From an uncultured Porphyromonas sp. (GTDB lineage Bacteria > Bacteroidota > Bacteroidia > Bacteroidales > Porphyromonadaceae): DNA of 53,663 bases. Below, piece by piece: positions 25,693 to 35,472 of this stretch (its first letter is position 1; each line of letters starts with the position of its first letter). The notes beneath the pieces were generated by a model. It searched no databases, was not told the origin of the DNA, and saw only the letters and a program-made list of their open reading frames with translations. The stretch spans positions 1 to 53,663 of the forward strand of contig UQDF01000005.1 of the NCBI GenBank assembly GCA_900539765.1, read 5' to 3'. The translations under genes were made by a program, and so were the position numbers.

Positions 25693-26316
25693 TTACTGCT
25701 CCTGTAGATCCTTGTTTTTACTACGCTGTATCCATACGATACAGGCGAGGACGATGAGTGCCATCGGAGGCATGATCATCAAGCCGTGATTGACATAGCC
25801 CATATCGTAGAAGGACTGCGGGATAATCTGATATCCGAGTAGCGACCCTCTACCGAGTAGCTCACGGACGAAGCCGATGATTACCAAGACGAGTCCATAG
25901 CCCAGACCATTGCCGACACCATCGAGGAAAGAAGCCTTAGGACCATTTGCCAAGGCAAAAGCCTCTAGACGACCCATCAAGATACAGTTCGTAATGATCA
26001 GACCGATGTAGACCGACAGCTCCTTAGAGACATCGTAGACATAGGCCTTGAGCACCTCATTGACGATCGTCACAAGCGCAGCGACCACCACCAGCTGTAC
26101 GATGATACGGATACGATTAGGTATCGTGTTGCGCAGTAGCGATATGATTACGTTGGCAAAGGCGACAACCACCGTCACCGATAGAGCCATCACTAGAGCG
26201 GGCTTGAGCTGAGCGGTGACCGCCAGCGCCGAGCATATACCGAGCACCTGGACGGTGACTGGGTTATTCTTATTGAGAGGTCCTAGGAATACCTCTTTAT
26301 TACTTATCTTACTCAT
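25693..26316 (-). CDS. nqrD: Na+-NQR subunit D
   Basis: A 207-residue polytopic membrane subunit, homologous to NqrE and RnfE. Cysteines are in GICSALAVT (near residue 28) and TNCILMGRLEAFA (near 110), the positions expected for the intramembrane iron centre. GYGLVLVIIGFVRELLG matches the family C-terminal half. A 51-bp gap separates it from nqrE. Confidence 0.96.
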   Translation of the reverse strand: MSKISNKEVFLGPLNKNNPVTVQVLGICSALAVTAQLKPALVMALSVTVVVAFANVIISLLRNTIPNRIRIIVQLVVVAALVTIVNEVLKAYVYDVSKELSVYIGLIITNCILMGRLEAFALANGPKASFLDGVGNGLGYGLVLVIIGFVRELLGRGSLLGYQIIPQSFYDMGYVNHGLMIMPPMALIVLACIVWIQRSKNKDLQEQ

Positions 26317-26338
26317 AGCTTAGATTACTCTCTCTTGA

Positions 26339-27088
26339 TTATTCTACTGCTACTGCTTGACCACTACGTATCTGCTCTATGTAAGGGAGGTACTCGTGGA
26401 TAGAGCTCCAGAGCATGTTGTTGACACCATTGCTCGTGAGCGTACCGCCAGAGATACCGTCCACATAGTCTTGGTCGGTAAGTGTCCGACCAGGCTTGAC
26501 GACTGCGATAGACTTAAACTGCTCGTCACGATAGAGCTGCTTACCGACGAACTCCTGTGAGAAGTGCTTCGTAGCGATCTCGGCACCTAGTCCAGGAGTC
26601 TCACCAGCGTGCGAGAAGTCGGTTCCGTAGACAGTCGACCCGTCTGCCTGCACAGCTAGGAAACCCCAGATAGCGCCCCATAGACCAGCACCATCCATCG
26701 GGAAGATGTAGAGCTGCTGTCCCTCGATCTCTGCCACATAGACAGGAAGTCCGAGTGAGGGGTCTTGCTGACGGAGCTTAAACTGATTGGCCGTATTCAT
26801 CTGGAAAGCCTCATTTTGCGCAATCTGATCACCCTCAAAGGTAGCGATCACCTCGCCCTGACCATTGACCAGTAGCTCCTGCTTGATCACCTGCGTATAG
26901 GTCGGGATGACCTGATCTTTGGTAGGCTCTAGGTGTACAGCACGTAGTATCTGCTGCATCTTGTCGATACGCTCATTCTCTAGTTGCGGCTTGCGTAGCG
27001 CCACAGCGGTGAGCGCTAGAGCTATTGCGACTACGACCACCATAATGGCTGCGTAGAGGATCGTGTAGGTATTACTATCTCTATTCAT
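26339..27088 (-). CDS. nqrC: Na+-NQR subunit C
   Basis: A 249-residue subunit with one N-terminal membrane helix (about 9-30) and a periplasmic FMN-binding domain. FMN is expected on T216 in ISGGTLTS; most NqrC I know have SGAT, so residue 215 is Gly instead of Ala. The ATG at 27088 is chosen over a TTG six codons upstream, which would overlap nqrB. Confidence 0.94.
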   Translation of the reverse strand: MNRDSNTYTILYAAIMVVVVAIALALTAVALRKPQLENERIDKMQQILRAVHLEPTKDQVIPTYTQVIKQELLVNGQGEVIATFEGDQIAQNEAFQMNTANQFKLRQQDPSLGLPVYVAEIEGQQLYIFPMDGAGLWGAIWGFLAVQADGSTVYGTDFSHAGETPGLGAEIATKHFSQEFVGKQLYRDEQFKSIAVVKPGRTLTDQDYVDGISGGTLTSNGVNNMLWSSIHEYLPYIEQIRSGQAVAVE

Positions 27089-27102
27089 AGTCGTAAGGAA
27101 GA

Positions 27103-28326
27103 TCAATGTTTAGCTGCCGTCGCCCAGCGCTTCTTACGCTTGGAGACGTTTTTATTTACTACCACATAGTCGATGAGCGGTGCGAAGACGTTCATCAGCA
27201 AGATAGCGAGCATCATACCCTCAGGATAACCTGGGTTGAGGACACGTATGAAGACGCACATGACACCTACGAGGAGACCGTAGATCCACTTACCCGTCTC
27301 GGTACGTGCCGAGGTGACAGGGTCAGTAGCCATAAAGACAAGACCGAAGGCAAAGCCTCCATAGAGCAGGTGATGCGTGATGTCAAGCTGCATAGCAGCG
27401 GTCGTACCGATAGCGTTAAAGAGGAGCGTCATCAGCGCTGCACCGACTACCCCACTCACGATGATCTTGTAGCTTGCCACGCCTGTCCAGATCAGTAGGA
27501 TCGCACCTAGTAGGATCGCAAAGGTCGACACCTCACCGATACTGCCCGGGATAAAGCCCCAGAAAGCATCCCATAGTGAGGAAGGCTCACCGAGCGTATT
27601 CACGATCGTGGGGAGCGTGTCGCCAGCCGTAGCCACCTGACCCAAGGGAGTAGCCCCTGAGAAGCCGTCAACAGCTGCCGTAGCCATATCGCCACCACCT
27701 CCGAAGCCAAGGATAGGCTTCGTACGGACGAATACCTTGTCGCCTGTCATCGCTGCCGGATAGGCAAAGAAGAGGATAGCACGGGTGACCAGCGCCACGT
27801 TAAAGACGTTGTAGCCCGTACCTCCGAAGACCTCCTTGGCGAAGATCACAGACATAGCGACTGCCACAGCGATCATCCAGAGTGGCGTACCAATGGGGAC
27901 GATCATCGGGACCAGCATACCAGTCACAAGGTAACCCTCTTGGATCTCCTCGTGCTTCCACTGTGCTACAGTAAACTCGATAGCCAACCCTACCACATAA
28001 GAGACGATGATCTTAGGTAGTACAGCTAGGAAGCCAAACCAAAACATCGACCAGAAGCCAGCCGTCTGACCGATAGCAATGAAGTGCTGGAGACCCACAT
28101 TGTACATACCAAAGAGTAGAGCGGGTATAAGAGCTATCACCACCGTACTCATAACACGCTTGCTATCTATAGCATCATGCACATGCACACCCCCTCGCGG
28201 AGCCGCTGTCGTATGCGGCACATAGAGGAAGGTCTCAAACCCATCAAAGAGCGAGTGAAACGCATGCAACTTACCCCCAGGTTCAAACTTCGGGCGTCGC
28301 TTATTGAATCTATCTTTTAGTGACAT
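27103..28326 (-). CDS. nqrB: Na+-NQR subunit B
   Basis: A 407-residue membrane subunit that carries a covalent FMN and riboflavin and takes part in sodium translocation. The FMN attachment motif SGATPL has the acceptor T226. About ten membrane helices are visible. The C-terminus is Lys-rich and cytoplasmic. It follows nqrA by 71 bp, the largest internal gap of the operon together with nqrD-nqrE. Confidence 0.96.
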   Translation of the reverse strand: MSLKDRFNKRRPKFEPGGKLHAFHSLFDGFETFLYVPHTTAAPRGGVHVHDAIDSKRVMSTVVIALIPALLFGMYNVGLQHFIAIGQTAGFWSMFWFGFLAVLPKIIVSYVVGLAIEFTVAQWKHEEIQEGYLVTGMLVPMIVPIGTPLWMIAVAVAMSVIFAKEVFGGTGYNVFNVALVTRAILFFAYPAAMTGDKVFVRTKPILGFGGGGDMATAAVDGFSGATPLGQVATAGDTLPTIVNTLGEPSSLWDAFWGFIPGSIGEVSTFAILLGAILLIWTGVASYKIIVSGVVGAALMTLLFNAIGTTAAMQLDITHHLLYGGFAFGLVFMATDPVTSARTETGKWIYGLLVGVMCVFIRVLNPGYPEGMMLAILLMNVFAPLIDYVVVNKNVSKRKKRWATAAKH

Positions 28327-28397
28327 ATAATATAGTAGTCATAGTCCATAGCCTTACGATGACGGAGCTTACCCCTCCCCTCGTCAGGCTACTGGTT

Positions 28398-29753
28398 TTA
28401 GTTCATCTCCTTATATAGTAGGTCTAGACCTTGACGCACGATGTGCTGCAGCTCCATCTTGGAGGTGTCGACGAACTCGCACAGAGCGAAGTCCTCAGGA
28501 GCCACCTCGTAGATGCCCAGCTCCTCCATCTTGTCAATGTCAAAAGCTATGATCGCCTTCAGCAGATACTCCGCATAGATATCCAGCGGGAAGACACTCT
28601 GCAACTCATGACTCATGATCATCGCACGCTTGCCTCCCTTGAGACGAGCGTCTAGCGTATAGCGCTTGCGAGGCATGAGCCAGCTCAGATAGGTGCGACT
28701 CTGGCTAAACTCTCCAACACGAGGCATAGCCCACCCGAGCAACTCATCACGATCAGACCCATCGGGGATCACCGTGATCTGATCACAACTCATCGGGAGG
28801 AAGGGTCGCTCCTCCGTAAGCTGCGTACCTGTCAGCACGTCGCCTGCTACGATACGCATCTTACCCCCATCCTGAGCAAGCTTGCCTAGGCTCTCTAGGC
28901 GACAGCCTGGTAGCAGATCCATATAGCCGTGCTCCGCAGCGTGACTACCCGTGATAGCGATACGACGTGTGTAGTCCACATGTCCTGTCTTCAGGAGACG
29001 ACCAATGAGTGCCACATCTGTAGCACGTAGTGTCCAGACCGTATCCCCCTGATTAACTGGAGCCGTATGATTGATCAGCACCCCTACATTACCCGCAGGA
29101 TGCGGTCCACGTATCTCTACACGCTCTACCTCTACAGGAAGCGTCAGCTGGCTACCCTGTGCGACACCGACGTAAACCTTGCCAGCCGTCAGACGAGCCA
29201 AGGCGCGGAGTCCTATACGTAGCTCCTCCTCACGTCCCTCCAGTAGATAGTCGATCTCAGGAGCTAGTGGAGCGGTCAGATGAGCTGTGACAAATATATC
29301 TCGTGGTGCGATCGTAGGATCAGCAATGCGATCGTAAGGTCTCTGACGTATGAGCGTCCATAGGCCAGACTCTAGGAGCAGAGCCTGTAGTTTGCTCGCC
29401 TCACCCTCGAGTAGTCCCTCTACTGCGAAGGCGTGCTGCGTCTGTAGCTCATCGGGGCGTATCTCTACGCTCATAATCTTACGCTTAGCACCTCGATTGA
29501 TCGCAACCAGCTCACCACTGACGGGCGCTGTGACCCATACCTCTGGGTACTGCTTATCGTAGACAATCGGGTCGCCAGCCTCTACGTGATCTCCTACACG
29601 CACCTTCATCTTGGGCGTCAAGCCTGGCACATCATCGGGCACCCATGCATAGGTGTACGAAGCTCCGCCAGAAGGAGTAGTCAGGAGGGTGCGGGGCGCA
29701 GTCCCATGGAGTTTGAGATCCAAGCCTCGCTTGATAGTTATCGTTCTTGCCAT
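28398..29753 (-). CDS. nqrA: Na+-NQR subunit A
   Basis: A 451-residue peripheral cytoplasmic subunit of Na+-NQR, implicated in quinone binding, related to RnfC but without ferredoxin-type cysteine clusters. The N-terminus TITIKRGLDLKL and the segments VKVRVGDHVEAGDPI (biotinyl/lipoyl-like fold) and HVDYTRRIAITGS are typical. First gene of the operon. A TAnnTTTG box lies 33 bp upstream, beside the repeat block at 29836-30250. Confidence 0.96.
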   Translation of the reverse strand: MARTITIKRGLDLKLHGTAPRTLLTTPSGGASYTYAWVPDDVPGLTPKMKVRVGDHVEAGDPIVYDKQYPEVWVTAPVSGELVAINRGAKRKIMSVEIRPDELQTQHAFAVEGLLEGEASKLQALLLESGLWTLIRQRPYDRIADPTIAPRDIFVTAHLTAPLAPEIDYLLEGREEELRIGLRALARLTAGKVYVGVAQGSQLTLPVEVERVEIRGPHPAGNVGVLINHTAPVNQGDTVWTLRATDVALIGRLLKTGHVDYTRRIAITGSHAAEHGYMDLLPGCRLESLGKLAQDGGKMRIVAGDVLTGTQLTEERPFLPMSCDQITVIPDGSDRDELLGWAMPRVGEFSQSRTYLSWLMPRKRYTLDARLKGGKRAMIMSHELQSVFPLDIYAEYLLKAIIAFDIDKMEELGIYEVAPEDFALCEFVDTSKMELQHIVRQGLDLLYKEMN

Positions 29754-29785
29754 GACGATCTCTCTTTAGAATCCAACAATTGATG

Positions 29786-29793
29786 CAAAAGTA
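29786..29793 (-). promoter_or_regulatory. Possible -7 box of the nqr operon
   Basis: On the minus strand this is TACTTTTG, fitting TAnnTTTG. No -33 TTG is seen at 19-21 bp. The gcaaatctct.. element that edges the repeat block begins 43 bp upstream of it. Confidence 0.5.
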
Positions 29794-29835
29794 CTCATTT
29801 TATTTGGGACTAGCTCACTTTAGGTACTCAACTCT

Positions 29836-30250
29836 GCAAATCTCTCGAGTAACGACATACAGGGACGCACTATGACACGAGACTAGCCGTGACTGAATCC
29901 TGTAGGGACGCACGATCTGTGCGTCCGTCGTCGTCAAAGGTTACAGCGTCAAGTGTTGGATCAAATATTGCAGCGTTGTGATTTTAACGACAACGGACGC
30001 ACAGATCGTGCGTCCCTACATGAGTCGTCTTGCCGTTCGACGATGGACATCATGACGTGTAACGATTGGTACTGACGCACGCGCCCACGACTCCTGTAGG
30101 GACGCACGATCTGTGCGTCCGTCCCCAAACCAGCGAAACGATGCTGTAACTTCCGTTCGACAACGAACGCCATCCCGCTAGACACTCACCGTGCGTCCCT
30201 ACATACGTCGTCTTGCCGTTCGACAACGGACGTACGAATGGATCGGGGGC
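29836..30250 (-). repeat. Dispersed intergenic repeat block, inverted relative to 1-390
   Basis: Segment 29863-29905 is the reverse complement of much of the 55-bp repeat at 1-55, with a c/t difference in actagc(c/t)gtg. The near-palindrome ggacgcac..gtgcgtcc occurs around 29906-29927, 29995-30016 and 30098-30120, in both orientations. The cgttcgacaacg(g/a)acg module occurs near 30153 and 30218. The nqrA-side edge (29836-29856) matches 53522-53542 at 19 of 21 positions. No gene is seen. Confidence 0.85.
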
Positions 30251-30267
30251 GGTCGTCACACGAAGCT

Positions 30268-30345
30268 AATCTCCACGTGGAGATTCTCGATTCTCTACGT
30301 GAAGAATAAAAAAATAGCCACGTGAGGATTTTCTATTTCCCCCGT
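30268..30345. repeat. CCACGTGG-family repeat, short copy
   Basis: A perfect 18-bp palindrome aatctccac-gtggagatt (30268-30285) is followed by related half-sites ctctacgtgaag (30293-30304) and gccacgtgagga (30317-30328), separated by A/T-rich spacers. Same family as 38766-38932. Confidence 0.75.
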
Positions 30346-30354
30346 CACGGCATC

Positions 30355-30405
30355 GGAAAAACAAGAAGCCCCCGAGATAATCCATATGGATGTACCTCGG
30401 GGGCT
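30355..30405 (-). terminator. Terminator of the susCD unit
   Basis: Perfect 10-bp arms agcccccgag (30367-30376) and ctcgggggct (30396-30405). On the minus strand the stem is followed by ttcttgttttt. It lies about 100 bp after the susD stop. Confidence 0.88.
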
Positions 30406-30501
30406 ATCTCTATTGTTTAGGATCTCTTGCGACGCCCTATCCTATCAGCTAGTCATATACTAGCGGTGGGCAGTGTGTCGCCGAGCTTGTCTTCCTATTG
30501 A

Positions 30502-32160
30502 TTACCAGTTAGCTATAAGCTCCTTATTAGCGAAGCGATCCTGAAGTGGGAACTCCCAGATGAACATCTTGTCCGTGTGAGACTTGTGCATATCTAGGCT
30601 CTTCTCGTGGAGAGCACCTGGCGCACCAGCTAGAGCTGGCTGTGCGGGCTTGCCACTACGATCGAGGTCGACCTGCCAGCGCTTGAGATCGGTCATACGG
30701 GTTCCCATACCGACCATCTCACGTGTACGCTCATTCATGACAGCCTGCTTGATCTGATCCTGTGTCGTAGCCTTAAGCTCATCACCTAGACCACGAGCCA
30801 TACGGAAGTCTTGTAGGGTAGCCTTAGCACCAGCTACATCCCCACTCCAAGCCTCAGCCTCAGCCTTGATGAGCCAAGCCTCTGCTATGTCAAAGAGGTG
30901 TGTCGTATGAGCATAGCTAAAGAGGTGCTTAGAGCGATCCTGATCTAGGTCTGGATTACCTCTGAACTTAGAGACCATAATACCTCCAAGATCTTTGGTA
31001 TCGTAAACGAATACCGTGACTCCGTTAGGACCTGAATTGCTAGAACCCTCGAACCAGTTCGTATAGCGCCAGTCCTTACCATCCTGAGGTACATCTGTAT
31101 CGATAGGCTTGTTGTACAGGTCTAGTAGATACTGAGTAGGTAGCCATACAGGTACAGCTAGCTCTACATCACTACCATCGTTAAGAGCCTCCTTGAGGTA
31201 GCGGATACCATGTAGGATACCACCGACACGACCCACCTTCTTATTTGCGTAGGTCTTGATCATAATCTCCGTAGAGGTCTCGTACTTCCAGATGTTTTGA
31301 AGAGCAGTCTTGTCCTTAGGATTGTCCTGAGGAGCGACACCCTGTGTAGAGAGTGGGTAGTTGTCAATGAACTTCTCAACCTCGGCGATAGCATCATTAT
31401 ATCTGTGCATCTCAAGGAGTATGCGAGCGCGTATAGCGTAAGCATAGTCATCAACGAGATAGCAGGGGATGCCGTCCATCTGCAGATCATTGTAAGAAGC
31501 CTTGGTAGGTAGCGCCTTAGCAGCCTCAGCTAGCTCATTGAGGCACCACTCGTAGACCTCCTTCTGAGTCGAACGCGCCTTAGGCGTCTCCTTAAAGAGA
31601 GGGTCATACTTCTTCATCATGACGATACCTAGATCGCCACCATCGTTGGCATCATTGTAGCGCTTAGAGAAGCGTGTCATCAGACGATAGTGAGCCAGTG
31701 CACGGAAGGTGCGAGCCTCTGCTATATAGGTATCGATATTGATCTTATCCTCATCTGATAGATTCTTCATAAGCTCCTCATTTGCCTTAAACTCTTCAGT
31801 ACGCATGATGAAGTAGTTGGCATCCTTGATGAGTGAGCTGTAAGAACCATAGTAAGCAGCGATCTCATCAGCATTACGTAGTAGCTGCTCGTCCCAGTCG
31901 TAGAACTTACCATTGGCACCATTGTCACGGAAGTTGACGACATTGTAGAGATCAGCCTGGTAGTCACCGATGACCAGATTGCCTGGAGCCTCAGATCCTC
32001 TGACCGTCTCAAACATAGCCTCACGTGTCCACTTGACATCCTGCATCGTCTTGAACTCGGTCTGCTCCTTGTTACCCTCGGGGATATACTCTACTTTACA
32101 AGCAGCGAGAGCAAGTAGCGATACAAGCAAGAGACCTAGGGTCTTGATATGTTGTTTCAT
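30502..32160 (-). CDS. RagB/SusD-family nutrient-binding lipoprotein
   Basis: A 552-residue SusD/RagB-type lipoprotein (lipobox LAAC, Cys21). Helical TPR-like segments include AEARTFRALAHYRLMTRFSKRY (about 147-168), and the usual C-terminal region has FDIAEAWLIKAEAEAW, RMARGL, NERTREMVGMGTRMTDLKRW and WEFPLQDRFANKEL. It sits on the outer leaflet as the lid of the SusC transporter encoded 39 bp upstream. The ligand cannot be read from sequence; peptide is suggested by the neighbouring protease and by RagB of P. gingivalis. Confidence 0.93.
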   Translation of the reverse strand: MKQHIKTLGLLLVSLLALAACKVEYIPEGNKEQTEFKTMQDVKWTREAMFETVRGSEAPGNLVIGDYQADLYNVVNFRDNGANGKFYDWDEQLLRNADEIAAYYGSYSSLIKDANYFIMRTEEFKANEELMKNLSDEDKINIDTYIAEARTFRALAHYRLMTRFSKRYNDANDGGDLGIVMMKKYDPLFKETPKARSTQKEVYEWCLNELAEAAKALPTKASYNDLQMDGIPCYLVDDYAYAIRARILLEMHRYNDAIAEVEKFIDNYPLSTQGVAPQDNPKDKTALQNIWKYETSTEIMIKTYANKKVGRVGGILHGIRYLKEALNDGSDVELAVPVWLPTQYLLDLYNKPIDTDVPQDGKDWRYTNWFEGSSNSGPNGVTVFVYDTKDLGGIMVSKFRGNPDLDQDRSKHLFSYAHTTHLFDIAEAWLIKAEAEAWSGDVAGAKATLQDFRMARGLGDELKATTQDQIKQAVMNERTREMVGMGTRMTDLKRWQVDLDRSGKPAQPALAGAPGALHEKSLDMHKSHTDKMFIWEFPLQDRFANKELIANW

Positions 32161-32199
32161 ACTATATTTTCTATTATAAGGTGATTAGATAGTCCTCGC

Positions 32200-35100
32200 T
32201 TAGAATGTGATCTGAAGACCTCCTACATACTGGCGGGTGTTAGGATAGCTATTCATAGCCATATTGTAACCAGCCTCTGGGTCAAATCCACTAAACTTAG
32301 TAAAGGTGAGTAGGTTACGTCCTGTCACATAAACACGAACACCTGAGATGACGCCGATCTTCTCAAACCACTGGCTAGGCAGTGCGTAAGAGAGACGTAC
32401 GTTCTTCAAGCGAAGGAATGAAGCATTCTCCAAGAGACGAGAGTCGAAAGCGATCTGCTCACCAAACTTAGGAACGTCTGTATTCGTATTCTCTGGGGTC
32501 CAAGCGTCGAGGACCTTGCGGTTCTTGTTGTTGTCTAGGAAATCGCTGCTCATGTTCTCTGTAAAGTAGCGGTCATTATTCATAATCCACTTACCTACGT
32601 TGAATGCCCAGTCGATATCGAGTGCTAGACCCTTCCAGCTGGCTCCCATAGAGAAACCACCATTGAATGGAGCGCGGAGCTTCTTGCCAGAAGCACGAAG
32701 GAGCTTGTCCTCCTCGTAGTTCTCTGTGACACGATCCTCTGAGATGTTACCATTCTCATCGGGTACATACCAGCGCTGCTTACCAGTCTCGGGGTTGACA
32801 CCAGCATACTCAGCAACGAGGAACTGCTCAGCCTCACCAGTCTTGTATACAAGTCCATAGCTCGGCATCTTGTACTCCTCTAGGTCATAGAATAGCTTGG
32901 TGATCTTCTCGTGGTTGTAGTTGAGTACGGCAGAAGCGTAAACGTTCCAATCACGTGTACGAACGATGTCGTAGCTAACCGTCAGGTCAATACCCGTATT
33001 GGTCATCGAGCCTACGTTCTCATAGCGAGAAGCAAAGCCAGAGATGTAAGGTAGAGGTACTGACATAAGCATGTCGTCCGTGATACGGTGATAAACGTTG
33101 GTCACCGTGTGCAGGCGATTATCGAAGGCATCGAAGTCTACACCCACGTTGAGGTTAGACTGCTTCTCCCAACCGAGGTTAGGATTACCAATCGAAGCTG
33201 CATAGAGACCGAAGATACCACTATAGTTCACACGACTGAGGTGTGGGTAGAATGCTAGCGTAGGGATAGAAGAGTTACCCGTCGTACCCCAGCTGGCACG
33301 TAGACGTAGCGTGTTGAGCCACTTGACGTGCTCTAGGTGTGCACGATAGATATCATAGGTAGCACCTACTGAGTAGAAGAGTGCTGTCTGATTGTCAGCA
33401 CCAAATTGTGAAGAAGCATCACTACGTAGTGATAGGTCTAGGTGTAGGTAGTTGTCAAAAGAGTAGTTGACACGACCGAAGAAAGAGAGGTAGTTGTAAC
33501 CACCCTTAGACTGATCAGGTAGCTCTAGATCCTCAGGCTGTGTACTACCAGAACCGAGGAGCATAAACTCTGGATGCTCTAGACCGTTAGCATAAGCAGC
33601 AATGATGTCTGAGCGGCTCTGTACCCACTCCTGACCGAGTAGGAAGGTGAGCTTGTGCTGGTCAGCAAAAGAGGTGCGGTACTCAGCTGTGTTGGTCCAG
33701 GTGAAGAGGTTTGTGAGACCACGACGCTCACTTCTCCAACCACGCTGATCGGTTCTCCAATAAGCACCTGGCAAGAGATGTCTAGAAGAGGTGCTGTGTG
33801 TCAAGTCAAGACCAGCTTGCGTCTTGATGATCAGACCCTGGATAGGCGTTAGCTCTGCATAACCTGCGATATTTGCCTGATAGCCGTTAGCAACGCTGCT
33901 GAGATACTCATCTCTAACATCCTGGAAGACTGCAGCTTCTCCAACCTGAGTTAGGTACCAATAGCGACGTAGCTCACCATTCTCATCATAAGGTGTGAAG
34001 TAGCGAGGCTGAACGAGAGCTCCAAACGGGCCCTCATTCACGTAAGAATTACCCTCAAAGCTAGAAGCATACTGTGTCGTATAGGCTCCGAAGAGGTTAG
34101 CACCTACCTTGAGCCAGTCCTTGACCTTTGAATCAACACTGACACGACCATTGTAGCGTGTGAAGCTGTTGCGACCACGAGTCAGACCCTCCTGTGAGAG
34201 TGTACCCATAGAGATGTAGTACTGCGTACGGTTGCTACCACCGCTGAAAGAGAGGTCAGCATTGTACGTAGGAGCCTTGCGTCCCATGAGGAAGTCTAGC
34301 CAGTCAAAGTTGTAATCTGCAGGATTATAGTCATCCACATCAAAGAGTGGAGTGAATGGCCATGCCTCCTTTTCGTTCTCGTTCTTAGCCTTTTCGTTGA
34401 GCTTCTTGAGGAGGTCAGTCTTGTCCTTAGCCTTTAGGTATCCATGATCAGCCTGATACTGGAGTAGCTCATCACCAGTCATCATGTCATCGTAAGGCTT
34501 CTTATTGATAAACTGAGAGACACCATACTGTGCATTGACAGTGATGTGTCCTAGTCCCTCGTCAGAGCGCTTACCCTTTTTGGTTGTGATGATGACGACA
34601 CCATTAGCAGCACGAGCACCGTAGATAGAGGTCGAGGAAGCATCCATAAGGACGTTCATACTCTCGATATCGTTGGAGTTCATAGCCATAACGGTAGCTA
34701 GGTCGGTCTGCATACCATCTACGATGTAGAGAGGTGTCGATCCAGCCGTCAGAGAGCCCGCACCGTGGATCTGTACGCTAGCCACAGCGTTGGGGTCTCC
34801 AGAGGTCGTCATGACACTCATACCAGCGACCTTACCTTGTAGTGCGTCCATCACGTTGGCTACAGGCTTCTCAGCGATCTGCTCACCAGATACACGAGCC
34901 ATAGAGCCTGAGATCGTGCTGAGCTTCTGACCAGAACCGTAACCTACTACGACGACCTGATCTAGGGTCTTATCGTCAGTCGTCATGACGACGTTCATCA
35001 CCTTGGTGATGGGTACGGAGATCGTCTTAAGACCTACATAGGAGAAGGTCAGCTTCTTAGCAGAGGCAGGTACACTGAGTGTAAACTTACCATCTACGTC

Positions 35101-35265
35101 TGTCGTGGTACCGATAGAGGTGTTGCCCTCTACGACCACGTTCGCAAACATCACCGGCTCTTTATCCTCTCCCGAGGTTACAGTACCTGTGATGGTCCTA
35201 TTCTGCGCTACAGCCCATCCTATGCTGGCCGTTAGCATCAGAAAGAATAGAGCCAATCTTTTCAT
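32200..35265 (-). CDS. RagA/SusC-family TonB-dependent transporter
   Basis: A 1021-residue SusC/RagA outer-membrane transporter. A signal peptide ends AVA with Gln21 next. A carboxypeptidase-D regulatory-like domain covers about 24-95, the SusC signature region VVVVGYGSGQ lies at 104-113, the plug at about 115-225 (IAEKPVANVMDALQGKVAG), and the 22-strand barrel runs to the C-terminal YVGGLQITF. It imports its substrate with TonB energy together with the SusD lipoprotein. It has its own promoter and an unusually long leader of about 200 nt. Confidence 0.95.
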   Translation of the reverse strand: MKRLALFFLMLTASIGWAVAQNRTITGTVTSGEDKEPVMFANVVVEGNTSIGTTTDVDGKFTLSVPASAKKLTFSYVGLKTISVPITKVMNVVMTTDDKTLDQVVVVGYGSGQKLSTISGSMARVSGEQIAEKPVANVMDALQGKVAGMSVMTTSGDPNAVASVQIHGAGSLTAGSTPLYIVDGMQTDLATVMAMNSNDIESMNVLMDASSTSIYGARAANGVVIITTKKGKRSDEGLGHITVNAQYGVSQFINKKPYDDMMTGDELLQYQADHGYLKAKDKTDLLKKLNEKAKNENEKEAWPFTPLFDVDDYNPADYNFDWLDFLMGRKAPTYNADLSFSGGSNRTQYYISMGTLSQEGLTRGRNSFTRYNGRVSVDSKVKDWLKVGANLFGAYTTQYASSFEGNSYVNEGPFGALVQPRYFTPYDENGELRRYWYLTQVGEAAVFQDVRDEYLSSVANGYQANIAGYAELTPIQGLIIKTQAGLDLTHSTSSRHLLPGAYWRTDQRGWRSERRGLTNLFTWTNTAEYRTSFADQHKLTFLLGQEWVQSRSDIIAAYANGLEHPEFMLLGSGSTQPEDLELPDQSKGGYNYLSFFGRVNYSFDNYLHLDLSLRSDASSQFGADNQTALFYSVGATYDIYRAHLEHVKWLNTLRLRASWGTTGNSSIPTLAFYPHLSRVNYSGIFGLYAASIGNPNLGWEKQSNLNVGVDFDAFDNRLHTVTNVYHRITDDMLMSVPLPYISGFASRYENVGSMTNTGIDLTVSYDIVRTRDWNVYASAVLNYNHEKITKLFYDLEEYKMPSYGLVYKTGEAEQFLVAEYAGVNPETGKQRWYVPDENGNISEDRVTENYEEDKLLRASGKKLRAPFNGGFSMGASWKGLALDIDWAFNVGKWIMNNDRYFTENMSSDFLDNNKNRKVLDAWTPENTNTDVPKFGEQIAFDSRLLENASFLRLKNVRLSYALPSQWFEKIGVISGVRVYVTGRNLLTFTKFSGFDPEAGYNMAMNSYPNTRQYVGGLQITF

Positions 35266-35466
35266 AAAACTCTTCTTTAGCGTTAGTTATACATTGATAG
35301 TTTGAATAGTCATACCCACCCGCCATGTCACGCTAGCAACTATGGCGGTGTGTCTCTGACATAACCTAATAGCAACTGATAGAAACCTTTCTGGCGCTTG
35401 AATCTACGCAGGCACCACCCTACATAGAGCCTTCAACATTGCCGAAGGAAGTCTACCTTAACCTTT
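35266..35466 (-). other. Long 5' leader of susC
   Basis: About 200 nt lie between the predicted transcription start and the susC ATG. A 7-bp hairpin, ccgccat/atggcgg (35320-35326 and 35342-35348), lies 55-83 nt upstream of the start codon. No open frame or known riboswitch is recognised. Confidence 0.45.
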
Positions 35467-35472
35467 CGGAAA

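Noticed and set aside
27089..27106. TTG start for nqrC
   Set aside because: It overlaps the nqrB stop, and the ATG at 27088 gives the usual short cytoplasmic N-terminus.
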